A stretch of DNA of 64,000 nucleotides from Chloroflexota bacterium (GCA_019873735.1 JAIOAQ010000002.1:124001-188000), one strand, 5' to 3'. Shown: positions 19,201-27,987, counted from the stretch's first letter. The notes: a model not told the origin generated them from the letters alone. Translations and numbers: made by a program.

Positions 19201-19233
19201 ATTGACAAAATATTGACAAGTGGTATAATAAAA
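19201..19233 (+). promoter_or_regulatory. Candidate CarH operator: 11-bp direct repeats
   Basis: ATTGACAAAAT (19201-19211) is followed directly by ATTGACAAGTG (19212-19222), an exact 11-bp spacing, then by a weaker third unit starting GTATAAT (19223). CarH is known to bind tandem 11-bp repeats with a T-n-n-A-C-A core that overlap the -35 element. The repeats here cover the crtI -35, and carH is the next gene but one. An inverted TTGACAA lies at 19177-19183 in the crtB promoter. Confidence 0.6.
19202..19229 (+). promoter_or_regulatory. Predicted sigma70-type promoter of crtI
   Basis: Perfect TTGACA (19202-19207), 16-bp spacer, perfect TATAAT (19224-19229). The start codon of crtI is 33 bp past the -10, with AGGAG at 19254-19258 as ribosome binding site. 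The unusually strong consensus fits a promoter kept off by a repressor. Confidence 0.75.
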
Positions 19234-19262
19234 AGGATGACCTCGGTAAATTTAGGAGAAAA

Positions 19263-20750
19263 ATGCCCCAAAAACCAACTGCCCTCGTGATCGGCGCCGG
19301 TATCGGCGGGATTGCCGTTGCCGGTCGTCTGGCGCGCAATGGCTATGACGTGACCGTGCTGGAAAAAAACGGTCAGCCCGGCGGCCGCTGCGGTCAAATC
19401 ATCCGCGACGGTCACCGCTTCGATATCGGGCCGACGCTGTTCCTGATGCCCGAAGTTTGGGAGGAGACCTTTGCTGCGCTGGGCGAAACGATGAGCAAGC
19501 ATATTGACCTGCGCCGCATTGACCCGACCTACACCGTCCACTTCGACGACGGCCTGAAAATACGCCTGACCTCCAACATCGGCGAGATGCAGGCGCAACT
19601 GGAGGCCATCGAGCCGACCGCTTTCACCGGTTTTTTGAGTTACATCGCCGAGGGCGCCAGGCACTACAAACTCTCGCTGGAAAAATTCGTCGGGCGCAAC
19701 TTCTATAACATCTTCGAGTATTTCAGCCCGAAGAACCTGCCGCTTATCTTCCAACTCAAGGCGCTGCAAAAGCATTACGCCAACGCCGGGCGCTTCTTCA
19801 AGGATGAACGCCTGAAAGCCGCCTTCACCTTCCAGAACATGTATCTGGGTCTCAGTCCTTATGACGCGCCCGCCACCTACTCCCTGCTACAATACACCGA
19901 ACTGGCCGAGGGCGTCTGGTACCCGATGGGCGGGATGTATGCTGCCATCCAGGCACTGGTTGAAATTGCAGAGAAACTGGGCGTGAAGTTCGTGTACAAC
20001 GCCCCCGTCAAGGCATTGAAGGTTGCAGGTTCCAAGATCGCAGGCGCTTTGCTGGAGGACGACCGGGAAATGACCGCCGATCTCTTCATTGGCAATGCCG
20101 ATTTGCCCTACATCTACAAAGAATTGCTGCCCGGCCGCGCCGAAGCCGAAGCGTTGGACAAAAAACTTTACACCTGCTCCACCCTGATGTTTTATTGGGG
20201 GGTAGACCGGCAGTATCCGCAAATCCAGCATCACAACATCTTCCTGGGCGGCGATTACAAAGCCTCCTTTGACCGGATTTTCAAAGACCACAGCCTGCCC
20301 GAATCGCCATCCTTCTACGTCCACGCCCCGGCCCGCACCGACCCCGCCGCCGCGCCTGCCGGTCAAGACACGCTCTTCGTATTGGTGCCGGTCGGCCATC
20401 TGAGCGCCCGCACCAGGCAAGACTGGCAAGCCATGACCGAAAAAGCGCGCCAAACCGTCTTTGCCCGCTTTGAAAAAGACCTGGGCATCGGCGACCTGCG
20501 CGAACACATCAAATTCGAAATCACGTACACGCCGCTCGATTGGAAAGAACGCTTCAACCTCGATAAGGGCGCGGCCTTTGGCCTCAGCCACAACTTCTGG
20601 CAGGTGGGCTATCTGCGCCCGCAAAACCGCCATAAAAAATATAAAAACCTGTACTTTGCGGGCGCATCCACGCATCCCGGCACAGGGCTGCCCATCGTGC
20701 TGCTCTCGGCCAAACTGGTTGCAGAGCGCATCCTGAAAGAACAGCGATAA
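19263..20750 (+). CDS. crtI: Phytoene desaturase (CrtI-type)
   Basis: A 495-residue FAD-dependent desaturase/isomerase that introduces double bonds into phytoene. The N-terminal dinucleotide motif is VIGAGIGGIAVAGRLARNG with PGGRCG following, and the C terminus has the carotenoid desaturase signature LYFAGASTHPGTGLPIV. The length is typical. ATG at 19263 has a good ribosome site (AGGAG, 4 bp spacing). It is divergent from crtB with the CarH-like operator between, and 54 bp precede carH on the same strand. The intact frame contrasts with the interrupted crtB. Confidence 0.94.
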   Translation: MPQKPTALVIGAGIGGIAVAGRLARNGYDVTVLEKNGQPGGRCGQIIRDGHRFDIGPTLFLMPEVWEETFAALGETMSKHIDLRRIDPTYTVHFDDGLKIRLTSNIGEMQAQLEAIEPTAFTGFLSYIAEGARHYKLSLEKFVGRNFYNIFEYFSPKNLPLIFQLKALQKHYANAGRFFKDERLKAAFTFQNMYLGLSPYDAPATYSLLQYTELAEGVWYPMGGMYAAIQALVEIAEKLGVKFVYNAPVKALKVAGSKIAGALLEDDREMTADLFIGNADLPYIYKELLPGRAEAEALDKKLYTCSTLMFYWGVDRQYPQIQHHNIFLGGDYKASFDRIFKDHSLPESPSFYVHAPARTDPAAAPAGQDTLFVLVPVGHLSARTRQDWQAMTEKARQTVFARFEKDLGIGDLREHIKFEITYTPLDWKERFNLDKGAAFGLSHNFWQVGYLRPQNRHKKYKNLYFAGASTHPGTGLPIVLLSAKLVAERILKEQR

Positions 20751-20804
20751 TCCACCCTATTGACAAGGCGCAATTTGACCAAAACCTTGTCGTCAGGACT
20801 TCTT

Positions 20805-22145
20805 ATGTATCCAGACACCCACCCCGTCTTCAATCTGAAAGTCGTTCTCAAAGAGACCGGTCTGGCCGCCGACACCCTGCGCGCCTGGGAACGCCGCTAT
20901 GGCCTGCCCGCGCCGCAACGCACGCCCGGCGGACATCGTCTCTACTCTGAACGCGATATCCACATCCTCAAATGGCTGATAGCGCGCCAGAAAGAAGGGC
21001 TTTCTATCTCCCGCGCCGTGGATTTGTGGAACGAACAAACGGCTCAAGGCCTGGACCCGTTGTCTGCTTCTGACCAAGCGGCCGAATCCTCGCTGTCGTG
21101 GCATCCTGCCATCTCTGGCCTTCTGAAAGCCGATCTCAGCCTGGAAACCATCCGCGCTCAATGGCTGTCTGCCTGCATGTCCTTCAACGAAAGCGTTGCC
21201 GAACAGGTTGTCAATCAGGCCTTTTCTGTATATCCCGTAGAAACCGTCTGCCTTGAAGTCTTCCAAAAAGGCCTGGCAGAAATGGGCAACCTCTGGTATG
21301 AAGACCGCGCCAGCGTACAGCAAGAGCACTTTGCTTCGGCTTTGGCCATGCGCCGGCTGGACGCGCTGCTAACCGCTTCCCCTTCTCCGATACGGCAACA
21401 GTCCGTCATTATTGGCTGTCCGGCAGACGAATGGCATGCTTTCATGCCCTTGCTGCTCACATTACTTTTACGGCGGCGCGGACTGCCGGTCATCTACCTG
21501 GGCGCCAATGTCCCCAACGATAAGTTCGCCGAAACAGCCGACTCTCTCCATGCTCACCTGGTCGTCCTGGTGGCACAGACCCTGGTCACGGCCGCCAACC
21601 TGCAAGAGGTCGCGCAGAGACTGTCAAGCCAGGGCATCCGCGTGGCATATGGCGGGCGCATCTTCAATCTGCACCCATCCATAAGAGACGTTATCCCCGC
21701 CCACTTTCTCGGTCAGGAGATAAGCGATTCGATTGAAACCGTGGAACGCTTGCTTGAGGAAAACACACCCGCCGGGCAATTGCAAACGCAGCCGATTCCT
21801 CAGGAATGTATGGTCGCACATCAATTTTTCCTCTCCAGGCGCCCTGAAATCGAAGCAACGTTGCGCCAACTGGTCCAACCGTTGACCATCAGCCCCGGCA
21901 ATCTGACCTCGGGCATCGCCCATCTCGGCAATATCATTTCTGCCTCGCTGCGGCTTGGTGCAATGACGTATGCCTCCGGTGAAATAGAATGGCTGAAAAC
22001 CCTGATGAAGACTCACGGCCAGCCGTCACAGGAATTGATCGGTTTCTTGAAAAGTTATGCCCATGCCGTAGAGCAACATCTTAACGGCGCAGGCCATCCT
22101 ATTTTTGAATGGCTGCTCAGCGAAATAGACAAACTCCAATCCTAG
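20805..22145 (+). CDS. carH: B12-dependent MerR-family photoreceptor regulator (CarH/LitR-like)
   Basis: A 446-residue regulator. A MerR-type winged helix covers about residues 8-75 (TLRAWERRYGLPAPQRT). A four-helix B12-cap domain follows with W164-x9-E174-H175, the exact Wx9EH signature of light-sensing CarH. The cobalamin Rossmann domain has EWH at 209-211 (ExH, with the lower-ligand His) and VIYLGANVP. In CarH, adenosylcobalamin promotes a DNA-binding tetramer in the dark and light breaks it, releasing carotenoid genes. The last 120 residues extend beyond the standard ~300 and are unassigned. The ATG at 20805 is used; GACAAGG/CCTTGTC arms lie at 20762-20791 just upstream. Confidence 0.9.
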   Translation: MYPDTHPVFNLKVVLKETGLAADTLRAWERRYGLPAPQRTPGGHRLYSERDIHILKWLIARQKEGLSISRAVDLWNEQTAQGLDPLSASDQAAESSLSWHPAISGLLKADLSLETIRAQWLSACMSFNESVAEQVVNQAFSVYPVETVCLEVFQKGLAEMGNLWYEDRASVQQEHFASALAMRRLDALLTASPSPIRQQSVIIGCPADEWHAFMPLLLTLLLRRRGLPVIYLGANVPNDKFAETADSLHAHLVVLVAQTLVTAANLQEVAQRLSSQGIRVAYGGRIFNLHPSIRDVIPAHFLGQEISDSIETVERLLEENTPAGQLQTQPIPQECMVAHQFFLSRRPEIEATLRQLVQPLTISPGNLTSGIAHLGNIISASLRLGAMTYASGEIEWLKTLMKTHGQPSQELIGFLKSYAHAVEQHLNGAGHPIFEWLLSEIDKLQS

Positions 22146-22161
22146 AAAGAAAACACCGCCT

Positions 22162-23002
22162 GTGAAAATTTCCATTACCACCGACAGCACCTGCGACCTG
22201 CCCGTCTCCATCGTGGAGAAATATGGCATTGTGGTTATCCCCCTCCACATCCAGCAGGGGGAACAACGTCTCAGAGATGGCATAGATTTGTCCCGCGAAG
22301 AATTTTATCGGCTCTTGCCAAACCTGGACCCCGCTCCCACCACAGCCACCCCCGGCCCGGACCTGTTCCAACAGGTCTGGAACAAACTGGCCGACGCGGG
22401 TGCGCAGGCCATCCTCTCGATTCATATCTCCGAAAAATTGAGCGCCACCATCAACGCGGCGCGCGTCGCCGCAGAGCAATTCACCCGCATCCCCGTCACC
22501 GTGCTGGACTCGGGTCAACTCAGCCTCGGGATGGGCTTCCTGGTCGAAAAAGCCGCACAACTGGCAGAACTCGGACGCGAAAATGGAAGACATCCTCGCC
22601 AGCCTGGCGGAGATGATGAAGCGCACCTACGTCTTCGCCTCGCTCAAGACGCTTAAATACCTGCGCCGCAGCGGACGGATGAGCATCGCCCTGGCAAGTT
22701 TTGGCGAATTGCTGCAAATCAAACCGATTCTGCACATGAACCAGGGCAATCCTGTTGCCCACCGTGTCCGCACGCAGGGACGCGCCACCGAGCGGATGAT
22801 GGCCTGGCTGGAAGAATACACGCCGTTCGAAAAACTCGCCATCCTCCACGCCGGCGTGCAGAAAGAAGCCGAGGAAATGCTGGAACGTGTCAAGCATCTT
22901 TTTCCTCAGGCAGAAATTCCGATTGTGCAAATCACGCCCGTCCTGGGCGCGCATCTCGGCGTGGGCGCGCTCGGTTTCGCCTGCGTTTCAAGAAAGGAAT
23001 AA
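22162..23002 (+). pseudogene. DegV family fatty-acid-binding protein, frameshifted
   Basis: The first frame (22162 to about 22580) encodes a DegV N terminus: ITTDSTCDLP, then VTVLDSGQLSLGMGFLV. The second frame (from about 22580 to 23002) continues with MEDILASLAEMMKRTYVFAS and LKYLRRSGRMSIA, both normal DegV sequence. The shift falls at a run of four A near 22580-22583; removing one A restores GRE-MEDIL. DegV/FakB proteins present fatty acids to a kinase for phospholipid synthesis. A homopolymer indel from sequencing is as likely as a real mutation. Confidence 0.8.
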
Positions 23003-23004
23003 CC

Positions 23005-23349
23005 ATGACCGTTCTCAAAATCCTGCAATTCATCGCCGTCCTGCTCACCATCGGGACGGGACTCGTCTCTCTGCTCTGGCCGCGCAGCGTGCAGGGCTTC
23101 ACGGGACTGACCGCTCCCGGTCCGCGCGGCATCACCGAAATCCGCGCCATCCTCGGCGGGCTGTTCATCGGTCTTGGCCTGGCGGTCTTCGTCCTCGGGA
23201 CACGCCAAACCTATCAAATGCTCGGCATCATGTACCTGGCCATCGCCGCCGTGCGCATCGTCTCCATTTTCGTGGACAAATCGTCCGTGCAATCGAACTG
23301 GATCAGCGTCGCCACGGAGATCGTGCTGGGTGTAATTTTGGTTCTTTAG
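23005..23349 (+). CDS. Small four-helix membrane protein (DUF4345-like)
   Basis: A 114-residue protein with four hydrophobic segments. PGPRGITEIRAILGGLFIGLG in the second quarter resembles DUF4345-type proteins, where a conserved Arg/Glu motif faces the membrane. No function is known. It starts 2 bp after the degV frame ends and lies in the plus-strand series downstream of carH. Confidence 0.65.
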   Translation: MTVLKILQFIAVLLTIGTGLVSLLWPRSVQGFTGLTAPGPRGITEIRAILGGLFIGLGLAVFVLGTRQTYQMLGIMYLAIAAVRIVSIFVDKSSVQSNWISVATEIVLGVILVL

Positions 23350-23359
23350 AAAAGGATTC

Positions 23360-23408
23360 TCCCTCACCCTAGCCCTCTCCCAAAGGGAGAGGGGACTCCG
23401 GATGAGGG
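23360..23408. repeat. REP-like palindromic repeat
   Basis: A hairpin-forming repeat with CCCTCACC at one end, CCTCTCCCAAAGGGAGAGG in the centre and GGATGAGGG at the other end. The same family recurs inside phr (41562-41602) and the histidine kinase gene (60109-60203). Here it fills the gap between two small membrane-protein genes. Confidence 0.8.
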
Positions 23409-23425
23409 AAAACAAGGTGTAAAAA

Positions 23426-23752
23426 ATGAAACTTGCCAAACTCCTTTCCCTGCTCGGCGTCCTCGCCATGGCCGTTGTCATCGCCAACGGCCTCACCCGC
23501 GGCGACTTTTCCGCCGAGGGCAGTCAACTCTTGTCCATGCCCTGGGGCATCGTCTCGCTGGTAGACCTGTACACCGGCTTCACCCTCTTCTCGATGTGGA
23601 TCCTCTACCGCGAGAAATCCCTGCCCGTTGCCATCCTATGGGTGATTGCCATGATGACCCTCGGCTTCTTCGCCGGCGCGCTCTACGCCTTCCTTGCCCT
23701 GCAAGCCAGCAAAGGCGACTGGCGCAAATTCTGGCTGGGAAAACATGCGTAA
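23426..23752 (+). CDS. DUF1475-like small membrane protein
   Basis: A 108-residue protein with three hydrophobic segments and the motif MPWGIVSLVDLYTGFTLFS followed by MWILYREKS, as in DUF1475 proteins of plants and bacteria. The function is unknown. Its 3' end overlaps the start of the DUF1295 gene by 8 bp, so both were probably translated together. Confidence 0.7.
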   Translation: MKLAKLLSLLGVLAMAVVIANGLTRGDFSAEGSQLLSMPWGIVSLVDLYTGFTLFSMWILYREKSLPVAILWVIAMMTLGFFAGALYAFLALQASKGDWRKFWLGKHA

Positions 23753-24599
23753 CCTGCTTGCCTTTTTCTTCGTTTTGATTGTCGGCGCGCTGGTAGCGCT
23801 GGCGGGCAGTTGGGGCGGCGCGACGATCGGCGGCTTCCCCGTCTTTGCGCTGCTGGTTGCCTTGGCCTTCGTCATCCAGTGGCTGGCGTTTCTCCCGGCT
23901 TATCTTCTCCAAACCGAAAAATTCTACGACCTGACCGGCAGCCTGACCTACCTGACCGTGACAGCCGCCGCCCTGGCGTTCAGCCCGAACCTGGACGCCC
24001 GTTCCTTCCTGCTGGCCGCGCTGGTCATCGTCTGGGCGCTGCGGCTGGGAATCTTCCTCTTCCGCCGCATCCGCAAGGCCGGCAAGGACGACCGTTTCGA
24101 CTAAATCAAGCCCCACTTCCTGCGCTTCCTGAACGCCTGGACGATTCAGGCCCTGTGGGTGACCTTCACCGCCTCGGCGGCGCTGATTGCCATCACCAGC
24201 ACGACGCGCAAGGGGCTGGACGTCTTCGCCCTGGCGGGGCTGCTCGTCTGGCTGGCGGGATTCAGCCTCGAGGTCATTGCCGACGCGCAGAAGAGCCGCT
24301 TCAACGCCGACCCGGCCAACCGGGGCAAGTTCATCCAAAGCGGACTGTGGGCGCGTTCGCGGCATCCCAACTACTTCGGCGAGATCGTGCTGTGGATCGG
24401 CGTGCTGATCATCGCCCTGCCCGTCCTGCGCGGCTGGGGCTGGGTGGCGCTCATCTCGCCGCTCTTCGTGACCCTGCTCCTGACCCGCGTCAGCGGCATC
24501 CCGCTGCTGGAGAAAAAAGCCGACGCCAAATGGGGCGGCCAGGCGGAGTACGAAGCGTATAAGAAAAAAACTCCTGTCCTGTTCCCGCGTCTGCGGTAG
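23745..24599 (+). pseudogene. DUF1295 (steroid 5-alpha-reductase-like) protein with in-frame TAA
   Basis: Two blocks in the same frame make up one DUF1295 membrane protein of about 284 residues. The first ends ...AGKDDRFD at TAA 24102-24104; the second continues IKPHFLRFLNAWTIQALWV and carries GLWARSRHPNYFGEI, the signature of this methyltransferase/reductase-like family. A GAA-to-TAA change would explain the break. Homologs occur beside carotenoid and light-response genes, and the enzyme type is membrane-embedded. The second block could be made separately only from a weak internal start near 24159. Confidence 0.8.
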
Positions 24600-24925
24600 G
24601 ATGTTTGTTTTTTGCATTGAATGACGCGAATGATGCGAATCCTTTCTTCCTGGAGCGAATGAAGTGAATGAGGCGGTTTTTCGCTCAATTTGTGCCATTC
24701 GGTAGTCTCCCTCAAGAGTGTTGGTGAAAGCAATTTGCCACGAATGAAACGAATTCCGCGAAAAATGTCAAGAAAATTCGTGTTCCTTCGTGAAATTCGT
24801 GGCCGATCTTCAACGCGATGGTTCATCAACACTCAACGGGGAGACTGTCTGCCATTCGATGCCAAAATAATTTGACAATTCGTGTCCTTCGTGCCATTCG
24901 ATGCTAAAAACTGACAGGAGATACC
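24600..24925. other. Intergenic region with degenerate CGAATG-type repeats
   Basis: 326 bp without a convincing gene. It holds degenerate, partly inverted words built on ATTCGTG/CACGAAT (for example GAAATTCGTGGC near 24790), like the low-complexity intergenic repeats of several environmental phyla. No clear promoter for the following Rieske gene was recognised; only the weak GACAGGAG ribosome site at 24912-24919 is visible. Confidence 0.6.
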
Positions 24926-25297
24926 ATGAGCAACCGCACCTTCCTCACCTCCCTCTCCGACTTCCCCTCCAGCGGCAAAGCCGTCTTCAAAGTCGGTGAC
25001 CAGCCGGTGCTGGTCGTCAAATCTGGCGAGTCCTTCTACGCCATCGCCAACAAATGTCCCCATCTCGGTCTGCCGCTGGCCAGCGGCAAAGTGGACGGCG
25101 AGACCATCGCCTGTCCCTTCCACGGCAGCAAATTCGACCTGAAAACCGGCCAAAACCTGGACTGGGTGACCGGTTTCGCCGGCATGCGCATCCCCGAATG
25201 GTCGCGCCGCCTGCTGGAGATGGGCAAACAGCCCGCCTCCGTGCAAGTCTATTCGCTGGTGATCGAAGAGGGAAAATTGTATCTTGAGACCGCGTAG
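24926..25297 (+). CDS. Small Rieske [2Fe-2S] ferredoxin-like protein
   Basis: A 123-residue soluble Rieske protein. The cluster ligands are in CPHLGLPLASG and CPFHGSKFD (C-x-H ... C-x2-H). There is no disulfide Cys pair, as in dioxygenase-type ferredoxins and nitrite reductase small-subunit-like proteins rather than bc1-type Rieske proteins. It could pass electrons to an oxygenase, for example the one at 35613, but that link is not shown. The start at 24926 has GACAGGAG just upstream. Confidence 0.88.
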   Translation: MSNRTFLTSLSDFPSSGKAVFKVGDQPVLVVKSGESFYAIANKCPHLGLPLASGKVDGETIACPFHGSKFDLKTGQNLDWVTGFAGMRIPEWSRRLLEMGKQPASVQVYSLVIEEGKLYLETA

Positions 25298-25317
25298 GAC
25301 GACGCTCAAAGCAACAC

Positions 25318-25376
25318 GGGAGTCGGCTTCCAGCCGACTTGCATGGACTGGGGTAGGGGATTGATACCCCCCTCCA
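25318..25376. repeat. Two-hairpin interspersed repeat, copy 1
   Basis: The perfect hairpin AGTCGGCTTCCAGCCGACT (25321-25339) is followed by a second hairpin around GGGGATTGATACCCC. The same pair occurs at 32677-32726 and partly at 32873-32920. It lies between the 3' ends of the convergent Rieske and mnhG genes and may also act as a terminator. Confidence 0.8.
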
Positions 25377-25404
25377 TCATCCCTCGCGTCTTCGCGCCCT
25401 GGCG

Positions 25405-25749
25405 TTAACCCTCCTCCCCGCTCTTCTCCAGTTTCCCCTTCAAATCATCCCGCTCCACCCTCGCCATCGGGATGCCGGTCTTGTAGGCCGCCGAGGCCAG
25501 GGCATGGGAGACCGACGGCGCTGCCAGCAGGACGAAGAAAATCAGCAGCAGACCCTTCCAGGCGCTGAGCGGGGTGAGCAGGATGGCTGCAATCAGCAGG
25601 AACACCACGCCGAAAACGCTCACCTTGCCACTGGCGTGCAGGCGGGTATAGACATCCGGCAGGCGCAGGAAGCCGAAAATGCCGATCAGCGAAAAGGCCG
25701 TCCCGGCCACGAGAAAGAACAGGGCGATGCTTTGGGCGATCAGGGTCAT
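25405..25749 (-). CDS. mrpG: Na+/H+ antiporter subunit G
   Basis: A 114-residue, three-helix protein of the MnhG/PhaG family, a small subunit of the multisubunit Mrp antiporter in the cytoplasmic membrane. FGFLRLPDVYTRLHASGK is the family signature. The hydrophilic C-terminal tail is typical. It is last in the mrp operon, 1 bp after mrpF. Confidence 0.92.
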   Translation of the reverse strand: MTLIAQSIALFFLVAGTAFSLIGIFGFLRLPDVYTRLHASGKVSVFGVVFLLIAAILLTPLSAWKGLLLIFFVLLAAPSVSHALASAAYKTGIPMARVERDDLKGKLEKSGEEG

Positions 25750-25750
25750 A

Positions 25751-26026
25751 TCAGAACACCTTGTGGTCGGAGATGAATTTGGCGATGGCCACGGTGGAGA
25801 TGTAACTCAACGCCGCCAGCGCAATTGCCACGTCTATGTAGATGCTATTCTGGCGCAGCATGGCGACGATGACCAGCACGGCCAGCGTCAGCGTGGAGGC
25901 CAGGTCGAGGCCCATCAGCCGCGCCACGCTGTTCTCGCCGCGCCAGACGCGCCAGACGACGATCAGCGCCATCAGCAGGTGCAGGCCAAGCACAACCCAG
26001 AGGGTAATATCCAGAATCCGTTCCAT
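25751..26026 (-). CDS. mrpF: Na+/H+ antiporter subunit F
   Basis: A 91-residue, three-helix protein of the MnhF/PhaF family. RLMGLDLASTLTLAVLVI and the following FIDVAIALAALSYISTVA-like helix match the subunit. The position between mrpE and mrpG is the standard Mrp order. Confidence 0.92.
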   Translation of the reverse strand: MERILDITLWVVLGLHLLMALIVVWRVWRGENSVARLMGLDLASTLTLAVLVIVAMLRQNSIYIDVAIALAALSYISTVAIAKFISDHKVF

Positions 26027-26032
26027 AGCGTC

Positions 26033-26515
26033 CTACTCGAACATTTCACGCAGCAAGCGCCGACGCAACCGCTGCGCTGCCTCGGCATACTGCGCCGACT
26101 GCTGCACATCCAGGCAGTGGACGAAGAGCGTCCCCTCGTCGTCCATCTCCACCACCAGTTCGCCGGGCGAAAGGCTGATGGCATGGGCGCTCAACGCCGC
26201 GCCCAGTTCGGTGCGACTGCCCGCCGGCAGAGCGATGATGCCGGGGTGGATGGGCAGTTTCGGGTCCAGGACGAGGCGGGCGGTGGACAGGCCGCCCTCC
26301 AGGATGTCGGTCACGACAACGAAGAAGTAGCGAATCAGCGCCCAGAGGAAGCGCGGCAGCCGTTTCCAGGAAAAAGCCGCTCCGTTCCCGACCGGCAGCA
26401 GGCTGCTGACCCCCAGCGCGACCAGCGCCCCGACGACCAGGTTCGGCAGCGTGACGTTGCCGCTCAGGGCCAGATAGACCAGCAAGAGGGGAATGGCAAT
26501 TTGAACGCGGCGCAT
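26033..26515 (-). CDS. mrpE: Na+/H+ antiporter subunit E
   Basis: A 160-residue MnhE subunit. The start is the ATG at 26515 (MRRVQIAIPLLL), after which two hydrophobic helices, a linker and a soluble C-terminal domain follow; a longer frame runs back into mrpD and is not used. LPNLVVGALVALGVS and AHAISLSPGELVVEMD are typical. It lies 2 bp from mrpD and 6 bp from mrpF. Confidence 0.9.
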   Translation of the reverse strand: MRRVQIAIPLLLVYLALSGNVTLPNLVVGALVALGVSSLLPVGNGAAFSWKRLPRFLWALIRYFFVVVTDILEGGLSTARLVLDPKLPIHPGIIALPAGSRTELGAALSAHAISLSPGELVVEMDDEGTLFVHCLDVQQSAQYAEAAQRLRRRLLREMFE

Positions 26516-26517
26516 GC

Positions 26518-27987
26518 TCACCTCAAGATAGACAGGATATACAGAGACGGGTCGCCCAGCCAGTCGGTAACATACTGCGCCAGGGCCACCAGCGGCTGAG
26601 ACCAGAGTCCCAGCCCCAGGCTGAGGGCGATGAGGAAGGCCGGCGCCCACAACCGATCGCCCGCTTTGGGCTTGGCTTCGGGATTGGCCTCGAACCAGAT
26701 TTTGACAAACGAGCGGACGACATAGACCAGCGTCACCAAACTGGCCACGCCAATGACCGCCAGCGGCAGGTATTGCGCCGCCTGCACCCCGCTCCAGAAT
26801 ATCAGCAACTTGCTGATAAAGCCGTTCAGCGGCGGGACGCCCGCCAGCGCCAGCCCGCCCAGCAGGAACAGAACGCCGGCAAAGGGGTGATACTTGCCCA
26901 CGCCGACCACCACCTCGAACGAAGCCGACTTGACCGCCGCCCGGCTGGCCATCGCCCCGGCCAGCATCAGCATGGCCGCCTTGACCAGGGCATGGTTGAA
27001 GGTGAAGACCAGCGCCGCGGCCAGCGAAAGCGGCGTCCCCCAGCCGATGCCGACCAGCATAAAGCCGATCTGCGCCAGGGTGGAATAGGCCAGCATGCGT
27101 TTGGCGTTGTGCGTCCCGGCCGCGCCGAAGCCGCCGTAGATGACGCCCACCACGCCCAGGACAACCAGCACGGAGGGGAGAAGGCCCGTCTGCCCGGCAA
27201 AGAGCAGGGTGGTGAGGCGCAGCAGGCCATAGACCCCCACCTTGACCACCAGCGACGAGAGCATCGCGCTGACCGCCGTCGGCGCGGCGGCGTGAAAATC
27301 GGGCTGCCAGAAGTGGAAGGGAAAGACCGCGCCCTTGATGAGAAAGGTCGCCGTCAGGAAGGCCAGCCCGGCCATCGTCAACGGCGCAGACGGGTTCTCG
27401 GCAATCCGCGTAGCCAGGTCGGCCAGGTTGAGCGTCCCGTAGGAGACGTGGAGCGAGCCGATGCCCAGCAGGAAGAAGGCCGAGGCCAGGGTGGAAATGT
27501 AGAAGTACTTATAGGCCGCTTCCACGCCGTAGCGGTCGTCGGCCATGGCGGTGAGAGCCGCGCCGGAGATGACGATCACCTCGGCGAAGACGAACAGGGT
27601 GAACAGGTCGCCGGTCAGGAAGGCGCCGGTCAGGCCGGTGGCCAGGGCCAAGAAGAGCGGGTAGAAGGTGGGATACTGCACCACCTTCTCGGTCGAGCCG
27701 GCGGCATAGACGAAGCCCGCCGCCAGGACGAGATGCGCCATCAGGAGCATGAAGACGGCCAGCGGGTCGGCGGTCAGGGTAATGCCAAAGGGGGCCGGCC
27801 AGCGCCCCAGTTGAACGGTCACCGGCTCGCCGGTCGTCAGAACCGTGGCGAGCAGGGCCAGGGTCGCGCCGAGCGCGGCCAGCATCAGGGTCAGGGCCAG
27901 CGCCGACTGAATCTTGCGCTTCTTGCGCAGGAAGAGGGTCAGCGGAACGCCGAGGAGGGGGAGGAGGAGAGGGGGGAGGACAGTCAT
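26518..27987 (-). CDS. mrpD: Na+/H+ antiporter subunit D
   Basis: A 489-residue polytopic subunit related to complex I NuoN/NuoM. It has the proton-channel segment FVFAEVIVISGAALTAMADD, the Lys helix with FLIKGAVFPFHFWQPDFHAAAP, and HNAKRMLAYSTLAQIGFML. These helices form part of the proton path of the antiporter. Its start lies at the edge of a CAGT-rich repeat tract (27984-28028). Confidence 0.94.
   Translation of the reverse strand: MTVLPPLLLPLLGVPLTLFLRKKRKIQSALALTLMLAALGATLALLATVLTTGEPVTVQLGRWPAPFGITLTADPLAVFMLLMAHLVLAAGFVYAAGSTEKVVQYPTFYPLFLALATGLTGAFLTGDLFTLFVFAEVIVISGAALTAMADDRYGVEAAYKYFYISTLASAFFLLGIGSLHVSYGTLNLADLATRIAENPSAPLTMAGLAFLTATFLIKGAVFPFHFWQPDFHAAAPTAVSAMLSSLVVKVGVYGLLRLTTLLFAGQTGLLPSVLVVLGVVGVIYGGFGAAGTHNAKRMLAYSTLAQIGFMLVGIGWGTPLSLAAALVFTFNHALVKAAMLMLAGAMASRAAVKSASFEVVVGVGKYHPFAGVLFLLGGLALAGVPPLNGFISKLLIFWSGVQAAQYLPLAVIGVASLVTLVYVVRSFVKIWFEANPEAKPKAGDRLWAPAFLIALSLGLGLWSQPLVALAQYVTDWLGDPSLYILSILR

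Noticed and set aside
19074-19775. Minus-strand open frame overlapping the crtB/crtI promoter region and crtI
   Set aside because: It crosses two consensus promoters and lies antisense to crtI; no family features.
20760-20791. Second CarH operator before carH
   Set aside because: TTGACA and TTGACC words are present but 15 bp apart, not 11; the GACAAGG/CCTTGTC arms may simply be a hairpin.
18499-24104. Reassignment of TAA as a sense codon
   Set aside because: Many intact genes in the window end in TAA (for example crtI at 20750 and thrC-side neighbours), and only two TAA codons are internal.
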